Shown in pieces: positions 36,482 to 43,834 of a DNA stretch of 64,000 nt. Within the stretch, counting starts at the first letter, position 1, and each line of letters begins with the position of its first letter. Position numbers and translations under genes: made by a program. Under the pieces are notes generated by a model. That model was not told where the DNA came from. It made no database searches and saw only the letters and a list, made by a program, of their open reading frames with translations. Origin of the DNA: Microbaculum marinum (GTDB lineage Bacteria > Pseudomonadota > Alphaproteobacteria > Rhizobiales > Tepidamorphaceae); the NCBI RefSeq assembly GCF_042646165.1, contig NZ_JBHRTC010000005.1, one strand, 5' to 3'.

Positions 36482-36985
36482 ATGACCCGCACTGGAATCT
36501 ACACCGGCAGCTTCGATCCGATCACCAACGGCCACGTCGACGTGATCGCGCGCGCCGCCCGGCTGGTCGACCGGCTGGTCGTCGCCGTCGGCGTGCATCA
36601 CGGCAAGACGCCGACATTCACGCCGCAGGAACGCTGCGAACTGATCGAGCAGGAAGTCGGCGAACCGGCCCGGAAGGCCGGCGCCGAGCTGGTCGTCACG
36701 ACATTCTCGGGCCTTGCCGTCGACGCGGCGCGACAGGCCGGCGCGACCGTGATCGTCCGCGGGCTTCGCGATGCCTCGGATTTCGACTATGAGGTGCAGA
36801 TGGCCGGGATGAACGGCGCCATGGCGCCCGACATCGAGACCCTGTTCCTCGCCGCATCGCCCGGCTCGCGCCACATTGCCGCCAGCCTTGTGCGCCAGAT
36901 CGCCGGAATGGGCGGCGACATCACGCCGTTCGTTCCGGCCCGCGTGGCCGAACTGCTCACATCAAGGCTTGCCGGCCGCGACTGA
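36482..36985 (+). CDS. coaD: phosphopantetheine adenylyltransferase
   Basis: CoaD transfers AMP to 4'-phosphopantetheine to make dephospho-CoA, the penultimate step of coenzyme A synthesis. It has 167 residues. The nucleotidyltransferase signature GIYTGSFDPITNGHVDVIAR is at the N-terminus. VIVRGLRDASDFDYEVQMAG near residue 86 and FLAASPGSRHIAASLVRQIA are family-defining. The ATG at 36482 gives the normal N-terminus. Two cyclophilin genes follow downstream. Confidence 0.96.
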   Translation: MTRTGIYTGSFDPITNGHVDVIARAARLVDRLVVAVGVHHGKTPTFTPQERCELIEQEVGEPARKAGAELVVTTFSGLAVDAARQAGATVIVRGLRDASDFDYEVQMAGMNGAMAPDIETLFLAASPGSRHIAASLVRQIAGMGGDITPFVPARVAELLTSRLAGRD

Positions 36986-37021
36986 TCCGGCCGCCCCGAA
37001 TATTCAACAGGAGAACCGCCA

Positions 37022-37573
<552 letters not shown>

Positions 37574-37614
37574 CCGCCACGACAACCCGATATCCGCAAT
37601 TCAGGAGTACAGAC

Positions 37615-38088
<474 letters not shown>

Positions 38089-38107
38089 GGGTCGGGGTCG
38101 CTCGACA

Positions 38108-38137
38108 GGCCGGAGCCCGCTACCCTGGCCTCCGGCC
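38108..38137. terminator. stem-loop after ppiB
   Basis: Perfect eight-base arms GGCCGGAG and CTCCGGCC with a 14-base loop begin 19 bases after the ppiB stop. Only CGATCTCTC follows, without a T run. It is a plausible weak terminator for the cyclophilin unit. Confidence 0.45.
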
Positions 38138-38270
38138 CGATCTCTCCCGACGGGAGGGGTGGCGGGCTTCCGGTTGCCTTGGCCAATCGGTGCGATCGGA
38201 CCTGCGGGGGGCGGCAGGCACAGCGACTGTTGCAGGCGGTCCAACTGGCCTCCACCTCCACCGGAAGACA

Positions 38271-38300
38271 CCGGCGCGGAGCGCCGGGTGAGGGGAGAGA
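38271..38300. repeat. REP-like hairpin element upstream of queA
   Basis: CCGGCGC, GGA and GCGCCGG form a tight hairpin directly followed by GTGAGGGGAGAG. This combination is familiar from dispersed intergenic repeats in alphaproteobacterial genomes, but only one copy was seen here. It lies in the 274-base gap between ppiB and queA, which otherwise holds only the stem-loop after ppiB. Confidence 0.4.
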
Positions 38301-38362
38301 TCCGACCGTACCCGCTTGTCCTTCCGATTGACCGCCTCATCTTCCGACCGGCATTGGCTGCC

Positions 38363-39451
38363 ATGCGCGTCGACCTCTTCGACTTCGAACTGCCCCCAGA
38401 GCGGATCGCGCTCAGGCCCGTCGAGCCGCGTGACGCGGCGCGGTTGCTTGCCGTGCGCCCGGGCGCGCCGGCGGGACTCGAGGACAGGCTCTTCTGCGAT
38501 CTGCCGGGCCTGCTCACCCCCGGTGATCTGCTGGTGTTCAACGATACCCGGGTCATTCCCGCCCGCCTCGGGGGGAGGCGCATCGGCCGCGGCGACGCGG
38601 AGCCGAAGATCGAGGCGACGCTGCATCAGCGGGTCGACCAGAGCCGCTGGAAGGCCTTCGTCAAGCCGGCGAAACGGCTGCAGTCCGGCGACGTCGTCCG
38701 TTTCGGGGGCGAAGGCCGTGTCTGCCTGCTGGGGACGCTCGATGCGGTCGTCGAGTCGAAGGGCGAGGGTGGCGAAGTCGTGCTCTCCTTCTCCTTCCAC
38801 GGGCCGGTTCTGGACGAGGCCATCGGGCAGGTCGGCGAGATGCCGTTGCCGCCGTATATCGCCGCTCGCCGCCCGACCGACGAACAGGATCTGGCCGACT
38901 ACCAGACGATCTACGCGAGCCGGGAAGGCGCCGTCGCCGCCCCCACGGCCGGGCTGCACTTCACGCAGCAACTGCTCGAGAGGGTGAAAGCAGCAGGCAT
39001 TGGCACCGCGCTGGTGACCTTGCACGTAGGAGCCGGGACCTTCCTGCCGGTGAAGGCCGACCGCACCGAAGATCACCGCATGCATTCGGAGTACGGAATG
39101 GTGACCGAGGAGACGGCGGAGCAGATCAATGCAGCGCGCGCGGCCGGTGGGCGGATCGTCGCGGTCGGCACAACGTCGCTGCGGTTGCTGGAGAGCGCTG
39201 CGGGAACGGACGGAACGGTCGCCCCCTTCGCCGAGGCGACCGATATCTTCATCACCCCCGGCTACCGGTTTCGCGCCGTCGACATGCTGATCACCAATTT
39301 CCACCTGCCGCGCTCGACCCTGTTCATGCTCGTCTCGGCCTTTTCCGGCCTCGATACGATGAAGAGGGCCTATGCCCACGCGATCGAGGGCGGATACCGG
39401 TTCTATTCCTACGGAGACGCCTGTCTCCTGCACAAGGCCGAAGCGGCATGA
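38363..39451 (+). CDS. queA: S-adenosylmethionine:tRNA ribosyltransferase-isomerase
   Basis: QueA converts preQ1 in tRNA to epoxyqueuosine, using the ribosyl part of S-adenosylmethionine. It has 362 residues from the ATG before RVDLFDFELPPERIALRP. Hallmarks are LLVFNDTRVIPARL near residue 52, EGAVAAPTAGLHFT near residue 187 and LHVGAGTFLPVKAD near residue 215. ITNFHLPRSTLFMLVSAFSG completes the signature set. Its stop overlaps tgt by four bases, so the two queuosine genes are probably co-translated. Confidence 0.96.
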   Translation: MRVDLFDFELPPERIALRPVEPRDAARLLAVRPGAPAGLEDRLFCDLPGLLTPGDLLVFNDTRVIPARLGGRRIGRGDAEPKIEATLHQRVDQSRWKAFVKPAKRLQSGDVVRFGGEGRVCLLGTLDAVVESKGEGGEVVLSFSFHGPVLDEAIGQVGEMPLPPYIAARRPTDEQDLADYQTIYASREGAVAAPTAGLHFTQQLLERVKAAGIGTALVTLHVGAGTFLPVKADRTEDHRMHSEYGMVTEETAEQINAARAAGGRIVAVGTTSLRLLESAAGTDGTVAPFAEATDIFITPGYRFRAVDMLITNFHLPRSTLFMLVSAFSGLDTMKRAYAHAIEGGYRFYSYGDACLLHKAEAA

Positions 39452-40581
39452 CCGAGACCCACGCATTCACGGTCAAGGCCCGCGACGGAGCCGCACGGAT
39501 CGGCGAGCTCCGCTTCTCGCGCGGCACGGTGCGTACACCGGCCTTCATGCCGGTCGGGACTGCGGGAACGGTGAAGGCGATGTTCCCGGAGACGGTACGA
39601 TCGACGGGCGCCGACATCGTGCTGGGCAACACCTACCATCTGATGCTGCGGCCCGGCGCGGAGCGCGTCGCCGAACTCGGCGGCCTGCACCGGTTCATGA
39701 ACTGGCCGCTGCCGATCCTGACCGACTCCGGCGGCTTCCAGGTGATGTCGCTCGCCAGCCTGAGGAAGCTGACCGAGGACGGCGTCACCTTCCGGTCTCA
39801 TCTCGACGGGTCCGAGCATCATCTGACACCCGAGCGCTCGATCGAGATCCAGCGCCTGCTGGGCGCCGATGTCACCATGCAGCTCGACGAATGCGTGGCG
39901 CTGCCGTGTCCGGACGAGGAGGCCGAGCGGGCCATGCGCCTGTCGCTGCGATGGGCCGAGCGCTCGAAGGCTGCCTTCGGAACGGATCCGGCGCGCGCCC
40001 TGTTCGGTATCGTCCAGGGCGGCACGGTGCCGTCCCTGCGGCTTGCTTCGGCGGAGGGGCTGACGGCAATCGGCTTCGACGGCTACGCGATCGGCGGGCT
40101 TGCGGTGGGCGAGCCGCAGGACGTCATGCTGAAGACGCTGGAGGAGACGGTGCCGGCCCTTCCGGAGGAGCGTCCGCGCTACCTGATGGGCGTCGGCACG
40201 CCGGAAGACATCCTGCTGTCGGTCTTGCGCGGTGTCGACATGTTCGACTGCGTCATGCCGACCCGGGCCGGCCGGCACGGGCAGGCCTACACGCGGTTTG
40301 GCAGGGTCAACCTGCGCAACGCCCGCCACGCCGCCGACCCGCGCCCGCTCGACGAGGAGAGCGAGTGTCCCGCGGCCCGGGACTATTCGCGCGCCTATCT
40401 GCATCACCTGATCAAGGCCGGCGAGATCCTCGGCGCCATGCTGCTGACCTGGATCAACGTGCACTACTACCAGACGCTGACCGCGGGTATCCGCGAGGCC
40501 ATCGCCGCCGGCCGCCTGGCGGACTTCGCGGCGCAGACGCGCGCCGCCTGGGCTGCCGGCGACCTGCCGGCACGCGATTAA
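39448..40581 (+). CDS. tgt: queuine tRNA-ribosyltransferase
   Basis: Tgt exchanges guanine-34 for preQ1 in tRNAs with GUN anticodons, the step before QueA. It has 377 residues. ILTDSGGFQVMSLASLRKLT near residue 92 contains the catalytic region. GIVQGGTVPSLR and DGYAIGGLAVGE are typical. DMFDCVMPTRAGRHGQAYT near residue 264 contains the nucleophile Asp and base-recognition loop. The zinc site lies in the C-terminal region around SECPAARDYSRAYLHHL. It overlaps queA. Confidence 0.96.
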   Translation: MTETHAFTVKARDGAARIGELRFSRGTVRTPAFMPVGTAGTVKAMFPETVRSTGADIVLGNTYHLMLRPGAERVAELGGLHRFMNWPLPILTDSGGFQVMSLASLRKLTEDGVTFRSHLDGSEHHLTPERSIEIQRLLGADVTMQLDECVALPCPDEEAERAMRLSLRWAERSKAAFGTDPARALFGIVQGGTVPSLRLASAEGLTAIGFDGYAIGGLAVGEPQDVMLKTLEETVPALPEERPRYLMGVGTPEDILLSVLRGVDMFDCVMPTRAGRHGQAYTRFGRVNLRNARHAADPRPLDEESECPAARDYSRAYLHHLIKAGEILGAMLLTWINVHYYQTLTAGIREAIAAGRLADFAAQTRAAWAAGDLPARD

Positions 40582-40594
40582 GGGTCCGATACCG

Positions 40595-40611
40595 GCGCCG
40601 GAAGACGGCGC
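40595..40611. terminator. possible stem-loop after tgt
   Basis: GCGCCG (40595–40600), GAAGA and CGGCGC (40606–40611) form a short hairpin 13 bases after the tgt stop. There is no T run. The rest of the 240-base gap to tRNA-Lys shows nothing else I can support. Confidence 0.35.
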
Positions 40612-40821
40612 AAGCCCCACCGCCACGACGGCGGCGCACATCGTCGCCAAATGGTGTCTCGTCCCGATTCCCATGACTCATCCCGGCATGTGCTGGCGCC
40701 AGCGCGCCGCCGGATCGACCGCGCGAGCATCCGGAACAGACGGGCCGCAGGCACTTCCCGAAATCGCCGCCGAGGCGCTTGACCTGGAGTCGGCCCCCAC
40801 CTAGGTTGCCGGCGTTCGGGA

Positions 40822-40897
40822 GAGCCTGTAGCTCAGCTGGTAGAGCAACTGACTTTTAATCAGTAGGTCCAGGGTTCGAATCCCTGCGGGCTCACCA
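40822..40897 (+). tRNA. tRNA-Lys (UUU anticodon)
   Basis: This is a 76-base tRNA with an encoded CCA end. The acceptor stem GAGCCTG pairs with CGGGCTC, with one G-U pair. The D arm is GCTCAGCTGGTAGAGC. The anticodon stem-loop holds CTTTTAA with anticodon TTT at 40855–40857. The T arm CAGGG-TTCGAAT-CCCTG is perfect. No duplicated 3' end indicating an integrated element was seen downstream. Confidence 0.97.
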
Positions 40898-41176
40898 ACA
40901 AAGCTTCCCTAAGAATCTGTAGATCGATGCTGCATATTCGGGCCGGCACTCGCTGCCGGATCACGTTCGGGTGGGCGTTCGGTGCTCTTATGGCTGCCGC
41001 TAGGTTCCCGCGACGGAACGTCGGCATCGCTGCGCGAGATGCGGCGGACGGCATCGATCCAAGTCACCCCGATCCCCGGCCCGCGGGGAACGAAAGCCTC
41101 CCGTCGCGCTTTATGTGAGGCGGTAGCCGGTATCGGAAGCCGGTCGCGGCCATACAGGGGACTTGCGGGGCAGGAA

Positions 41177-42217
41177 ATGAAACAGGACAACTTTCGGGCC
41201 GACGCCCGACAGTTGCGGGCAGCGGGGCTGGTCCGGGTCGGCAGCGCCGATCTGCCCATTCGCCGACAGCGCCGCGGCCGCGGCTTCGTCTATCTGGACG
41301 AGAACGACCGTCGCATCAGCGATGATGACGTGCTCGACCGGATCCGCAGCCTGGCGATCCCGCCTGCGTACCGCGATGTCCGCATCGCCGCCGACGAGCG
41401 CGCGCACCTGCAGGCCGTGGGGGTCGATGACGCCGGACGCACCCAGTACCGGTACCATCCCGACTGGAGCGACGTTCGCGAAGGCGCGAAAGAACGGCGC
41501 CTCAACGCGATCGTCAGTTCAATCGGGCGGATCCGGTCGCGGATCGCGCGGGACGCCCGCAAGCCGGTCGGAACAAGGGAAAAGGCGCTTGCCGCCGTCG
41601 TCATGCTGATCGACAGGTCGCACATCCGCGTCGGCTGCGAGACCTACGTGCATTCCGGCCGAAGCCGGGGCGCCGCGACCCTGCAGAAACGCAATGTCCT
41701 GGTCGACGGCGACAACGTCGCCCTGGCATTCCGGGCAAAGGGCGGCTTGCCCTACAGCTGTTCGATGCGCGCGCCGCTTCTGGCTCGGGTCCTGTCCGAG
41801 CTGTCGGAACTGCCGGGCGGACGGGTGTTTCAGTACCGCGACCAGAGCGGTCGCCGGATTGCGGTGACGGCACCTCAGGTCAACGCCTATCTCCACGAAA
41901 TCGCCGGCACGCGGATAACCGCCAAGGATTTCCGTGCGCTTGCGGCCTGCGCCGAAGCCGGGCGCAGACTTGCGGCAATCGAGCCGGCCGACCGGCCGAC
42001 GAAGCGGCGCCGGCAGATCGCGGCTGTGATCGACGACGTGGCGGAGATACTGGGGAACACGCCGGCGGTGGTGCGCAAGAACTACGTGCACGCCTTGGTC
42101 CTGGAGGCGTTCGAAGACGGATCGCTCGGCAAAACGTATAGGAAGGCACGCGCCGGCCAGGGCCGCCGGCGCGACGAGGCCCTCGTTGCGGCCCTGGTCG
42201 CGGCAAAGGGCAGATGA
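41177..42217 (+). CDS. DNA topoisomerase IB
   Basis: This is a 346-residue poxvirus/eukaryote-type topoisomerase IB, which relaxes supercoils through a 3'-phosphotyrosine intermediate. RSLAIPPAYRDVRIAADERA near residue 55 and MLIDRSHIRVGCETYV are typical. The C-terminal VRKNYVHALVLEAFEDG carries the active-site Tyr. Bacterial forms are accessory and patchily distributed. The ATG follows CAGGA. The 279 bases between tRNA-Lys and this gene hold no other feature I can support. It begins the accessory stress block but has no visible EcfG promoter. Confidence 0.9.
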   Translation: MKQDNFRADARQLRAAGLVRVGSADLPIRRQRRGRGFVYLDENDRRISDDDVLDRIRSLAIPPAYRDVRIAADERAHLQAVGVDDAGRTQYRYHPDWSDVREGAKERRLNAIVSSIGRIRSRIARDARKPVGTREKALAAVVMLIDRSHIRVGCETYVHSGRSRGAATLQKRNVLVDGDNVALAFRAKGGLPYSCSMRAPLLARVLSELSELPGGRVFQYRDQSGRRIAVTAPQVNAYLHEIAGTRITAKDFRALAACAEAGRRLAAIEPADRPTKRRRQIAAVIDDVAEILGNTPAVVRKNYVHALVLEAFEDGSLGKTYRKARAGQGRRRDEALVAALVAAKGR

Positions 42218-42249
42218 AGGGCCGAGCCTGAGGCTGAGGGTCCCGGGCG

Positions 42250-42265
42250 TGCCGGCAGTCCGGCA
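42250..42265. terminator. possible stem-loop between convergent genes
   Basis: TGCCGG, CAGT and CCGGCA form a perfect six-pair hairpin between the topoisomerase stop and the stop of the oppositely oriented small membrane protein. No T run follows in either direction. Confidence 0.4.
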
Positions 42266-42267
42266 AG

Positions 42268-42513
42268 CTATTCTTCCGACCGGTACAGCTCTCGCGTCTT
42301 TTCCTCCTCCCGCCCTGCTTCGGCCGGGGACCGCTGGTCCTTCCAGCGGGTATACTGCCACGCCCCGTAGGCAATCGCGGCGAACAGTATGATGACCCCG
42401 ATCCCGACCACGGCCCAGGAGATCGAGCCGATGTCGGGATCCTGAGCGGTGTCGGCAGCCGGCGTCTGTGCCTGGGCCGCGGTGACGAACAGTTGGTTCA
42501 AGAGCTCTAGCAC
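42268..42513 (-). CDS. small membrane protein, 81 residues, stress-promoter controlled
   Basis: This is an unrecognised small protein. A weak hydrophobic N-terminus (LELLNQLFVTAAQAQ) resembles a signal peptide. A strong transmembrane helix follows at about residues 34–53 (WAVVGIGVIILFAAIAYGAW). The tail is charged and rich in Glu and Arg (EEEKTRELYRSEE). An exact EcfG-type promoter lies 126 bases upstream. Codon use resembles that of neighbouring genes. It is probably an inner-membrane stress-response protein; no biochemical role can be inferred. Confidence 0.65.
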   Translation of the reverse strand: MLELLNQLFVTAAQAQTPAADTAQDPDIGSISWAVVGIGVIILFAAIAYGAWQYTRWKDQRSPAEAGREEEKTRELYRSEE

Positions 42514-42638
42514 GGTTGTCTCTGCAGGCCGGTATCGCGGAGGCGCCTACCTCTTCCTGCACTCCTCGTTGGGGTTGCGACTGGGCGAACCGGATCCCGT
42601 TCCCATGCGGGCGGGATGCCGGTGCAGCGCTGCGGGAC

Positions 42639-42663
42639 AACGGCTATCGGGTCTCCAGGTTCC
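42639..42663 (-). promoter_or_regulatory. EcfG-type promoter of the 81-residue membrane protein gene
   Basis: On the minus strand GGAAC (42663–42659), 16 bases and CGTT (42642–42639) match the consensus exactly. The -35 element lies inside the left arm of a long perfect palindrome (42653–42680). The predicted leader is about 120 bases. Confidence 0.7.
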
Positions 42664-42680
42664 CCGCCGGGAACCTGGAG
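42653..42680. repeat. 12-base-arm perfect palindrome between sodC and the small membrane gene
   Basis: Arms CTCCAGGTTCCC (42653–42664) and GGGAACCTGGAG (42669–42680) are separated by four bases. It lies 57 bases beyond the sodC stop and overlaps the -35 element of the next gene's stress promoter. It may end sodC transcription, although no T run follows, or bind a regulator. Confidence 0.7.
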
Positions 42681-42737
42681 GCGGTCCGAAAATGTTGCCA
42701 TGCCCGGACGATGGTGCGCCGGCGGAAGAACGCCCCG

Positions 42738-43247
42738 CTACTGCTCGATCACCGCACAGGCGATGCGGTCGCCGGCATCCCCGGAGGGCTGGCTCTCGTA
42801 GTCGTCGCCACCGGAATGGATGATGATCGCCGTTCCGTCCTGGTCGAACAGACCGCCTTCACCGTCGTCCAGGCTGACGAGCGGGTTGAAGACCTCGAAC
42901 TCCAACTCGCCGGAGTCCGGAACGTGGATGTTCGGCATGTCACCCGCGTGCGGTCCGCCCTCGACGTTGAAGCCGTGCTTTTCGGCACCGCCGGCGAAAT
43001 GGTCGCCTGCCGCCTTGAAGTCGGGGGTGCAGGCGCCGGTTTCGTGGATATGGAAACCGTGCGTGCCGGCCGGAAGGCCCGCCAGCGTGGCGTGCAGAAT
43101 CACGCCGTTCGGGGTTCCGGTGAGTTCCACGGTTCCGAGGTCCTTGCCGTCCGCCGAAGTCAGGTTCGCACTTGCCGCCAGGGCGCCGGAAGCGCCCAGC
43201 GAGACGGCCAGGGCGAACAGTGGAACGGCCGCATGGATGGGTTTCAT
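42738..43247 (-). CDS. sodC: periplasmic Cu/Zn superoxide dismutase
   Basis: SodC converts superoxide to hydrogen peroxide and oxygen in the periplasm. It has 169 residues with a signal peptide (AAVPLFALAVSLGASGALAA). Copper and zinc ligands are visible in HGFHIHETGACTPDFKAAGD, DHFAGGAEKHGF, GGPHAGDMPNIHV and AIIIHSGGDDY. The disulfide cysteines are in GACTPD and RIACAVIE. GAGGAG precedes the ATG. An exact EcfG-type promoter lies 136 bases upstream, which fits stress control. Confidence 0.95.
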   Translation of the reverse strand: MKPIHAAVPLFALAVSLGASGALAASANLTSADGKDLGTVELTGTPNGVILHATLAGLPAGTHGFHIHETGACTPDFKAAGDHFAGGAEKHGFNVEGGPHAGDMPNIHVPDSGELEFEVFNPLVSLDDGEGGLFDQDGTAIIIHSGGDDYESQPSGDAGDRIACAVIEQ

Positions 43248-43382
43248 GACAAACTCCTCAGAATTGTGATGCGGTGCCCTCCGGTGACGCCGTCGGCGAC
43301 CCGGAAGTTCACGTCACCCGACGATGAAGCCGGTTGCCTGTCGGCCGGCAACTCATGTGCCGTGACCGACCCTCCCATGGCG

Positions 43383-43408
43383 AACGTGTCGCCAAAGCGA
43401 TCGGTTCC
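43383..43408 (-). promoter_or_regulatory. EcfG-type promoter of sodC
   Basis: On the minus strand GGAAC (43408–43404), 17 bases and CGTT (43386–43383) match the consensus exactly. The predicted leader to the sodC ATG is about 130 bases. Confidence 0.7.
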
Positions 43409-43608
43409 TGGTTCGATGGCGATATTTGCTGAGCCGAGTGGCAAGTGACCTTCGGACGACCCGCTCGCGGCAGGCGGTTCCGCTCGATGATGCCTCGGGC
43501 GACGTCGCCGATGGGGACAAGATCACGCTGCCCCTGTGAAGGATGTCCGTGCCCCCAAAGCGAAGCGTCGAGTGTTCGGCCGGGCCCACGCCGTGGCTTT
43601 CTGACGCC

Positions 43609-43633
43609 GGAACGTTATGGCCGTGGTCACGTT
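43609..43633 (+). promoter_or_regulatory. EcfG-type promoter of the 57-residue membrane protein gene
   Basis: GGAAC (43609–43613), 16 bases and CGTT (43630–43633) match the consensus exactly. The ATG follows only eight bases after CGTT, so transcription would begin at or next to the start codon, giving a leaderless message. Confidence 0.72.
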
Positions 43634-43641
43634 TCGGACGC

Positions 43642-43815
43642 ATGGGTACGAAATCAAGCAAATCGGGCCAGCCGGAAACGCAAGCCTATCCCGCCGACAA
43701 GGCACGGCAGGGCGAGATCATTCTGCGCAAGCCGTGGCAGCGGATTGTCTTCTTCGGCGGGCTCGTCGGCCTGCTGATCGTCGGACTTCTCGCCGGCTTT
43801 CTGCTCGCCCACTGA
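43642..43815 (+). CDS. 57-residue single-span membrane protein
   Basis: This is a small protein with a polar N-terminus (SGQPETQAYPADKARQGEII) and one C-terminal transmembrane helix (IVFFGGLVGLLIVGLLAGFL). The ARQGEIILR segment before the helix recurs, from memory, in small alphaproteobacterial membrane proteins of unknown function. No other start codon fits. An EcfG promoter places the transcription start at about the ATG, so no ribosome site would be present. It converges with the epimerase fusion gene. Its function is unknown. Confidence 0.6.
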   Translation: MGTKSSKSGQPETQAYPADKARQGEIILRKPWQRIVFFGGLVGLLIVGLLAGFLLAH

Positions 43816-43834
43816 GTGGATCTTTCTGATCGCC

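Larger units (their letters stand above)
43248..43641. other. gene-less 394-base stretch with two divergent stress promoters
   Basis: No convincing gene lies between sodC and the 57-residue membrane protein. The stretch holds the EcfG promoter of sodC (43383–43408, minus) and that of the small gene (43609–43633, plus). A 66-codon minus-strand frame at 43244–43444 has no recognisable features and was not called. Confidence 0.6.

Noticed and set aside
40822..40897. tRNA-Lys as an integration site
   Set aside because: No integrase gene and no repeat of the tRNA 3' end found downstream; the topoisomerase IB gene alone is not evidence of an element.
40927..41118. Small plus-strand frame after tRNA-Lys
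   Set aside because: No plausible protein features and no ribosome site; overlapping frames on both strands look equally random.
43244..43444. 66-codon frame upstream of sodC on the minus strand
   Set aside because: No recognisable motif, signal or membrane segment; the sodC stress promoter lies inside it. Probably fortuitous.
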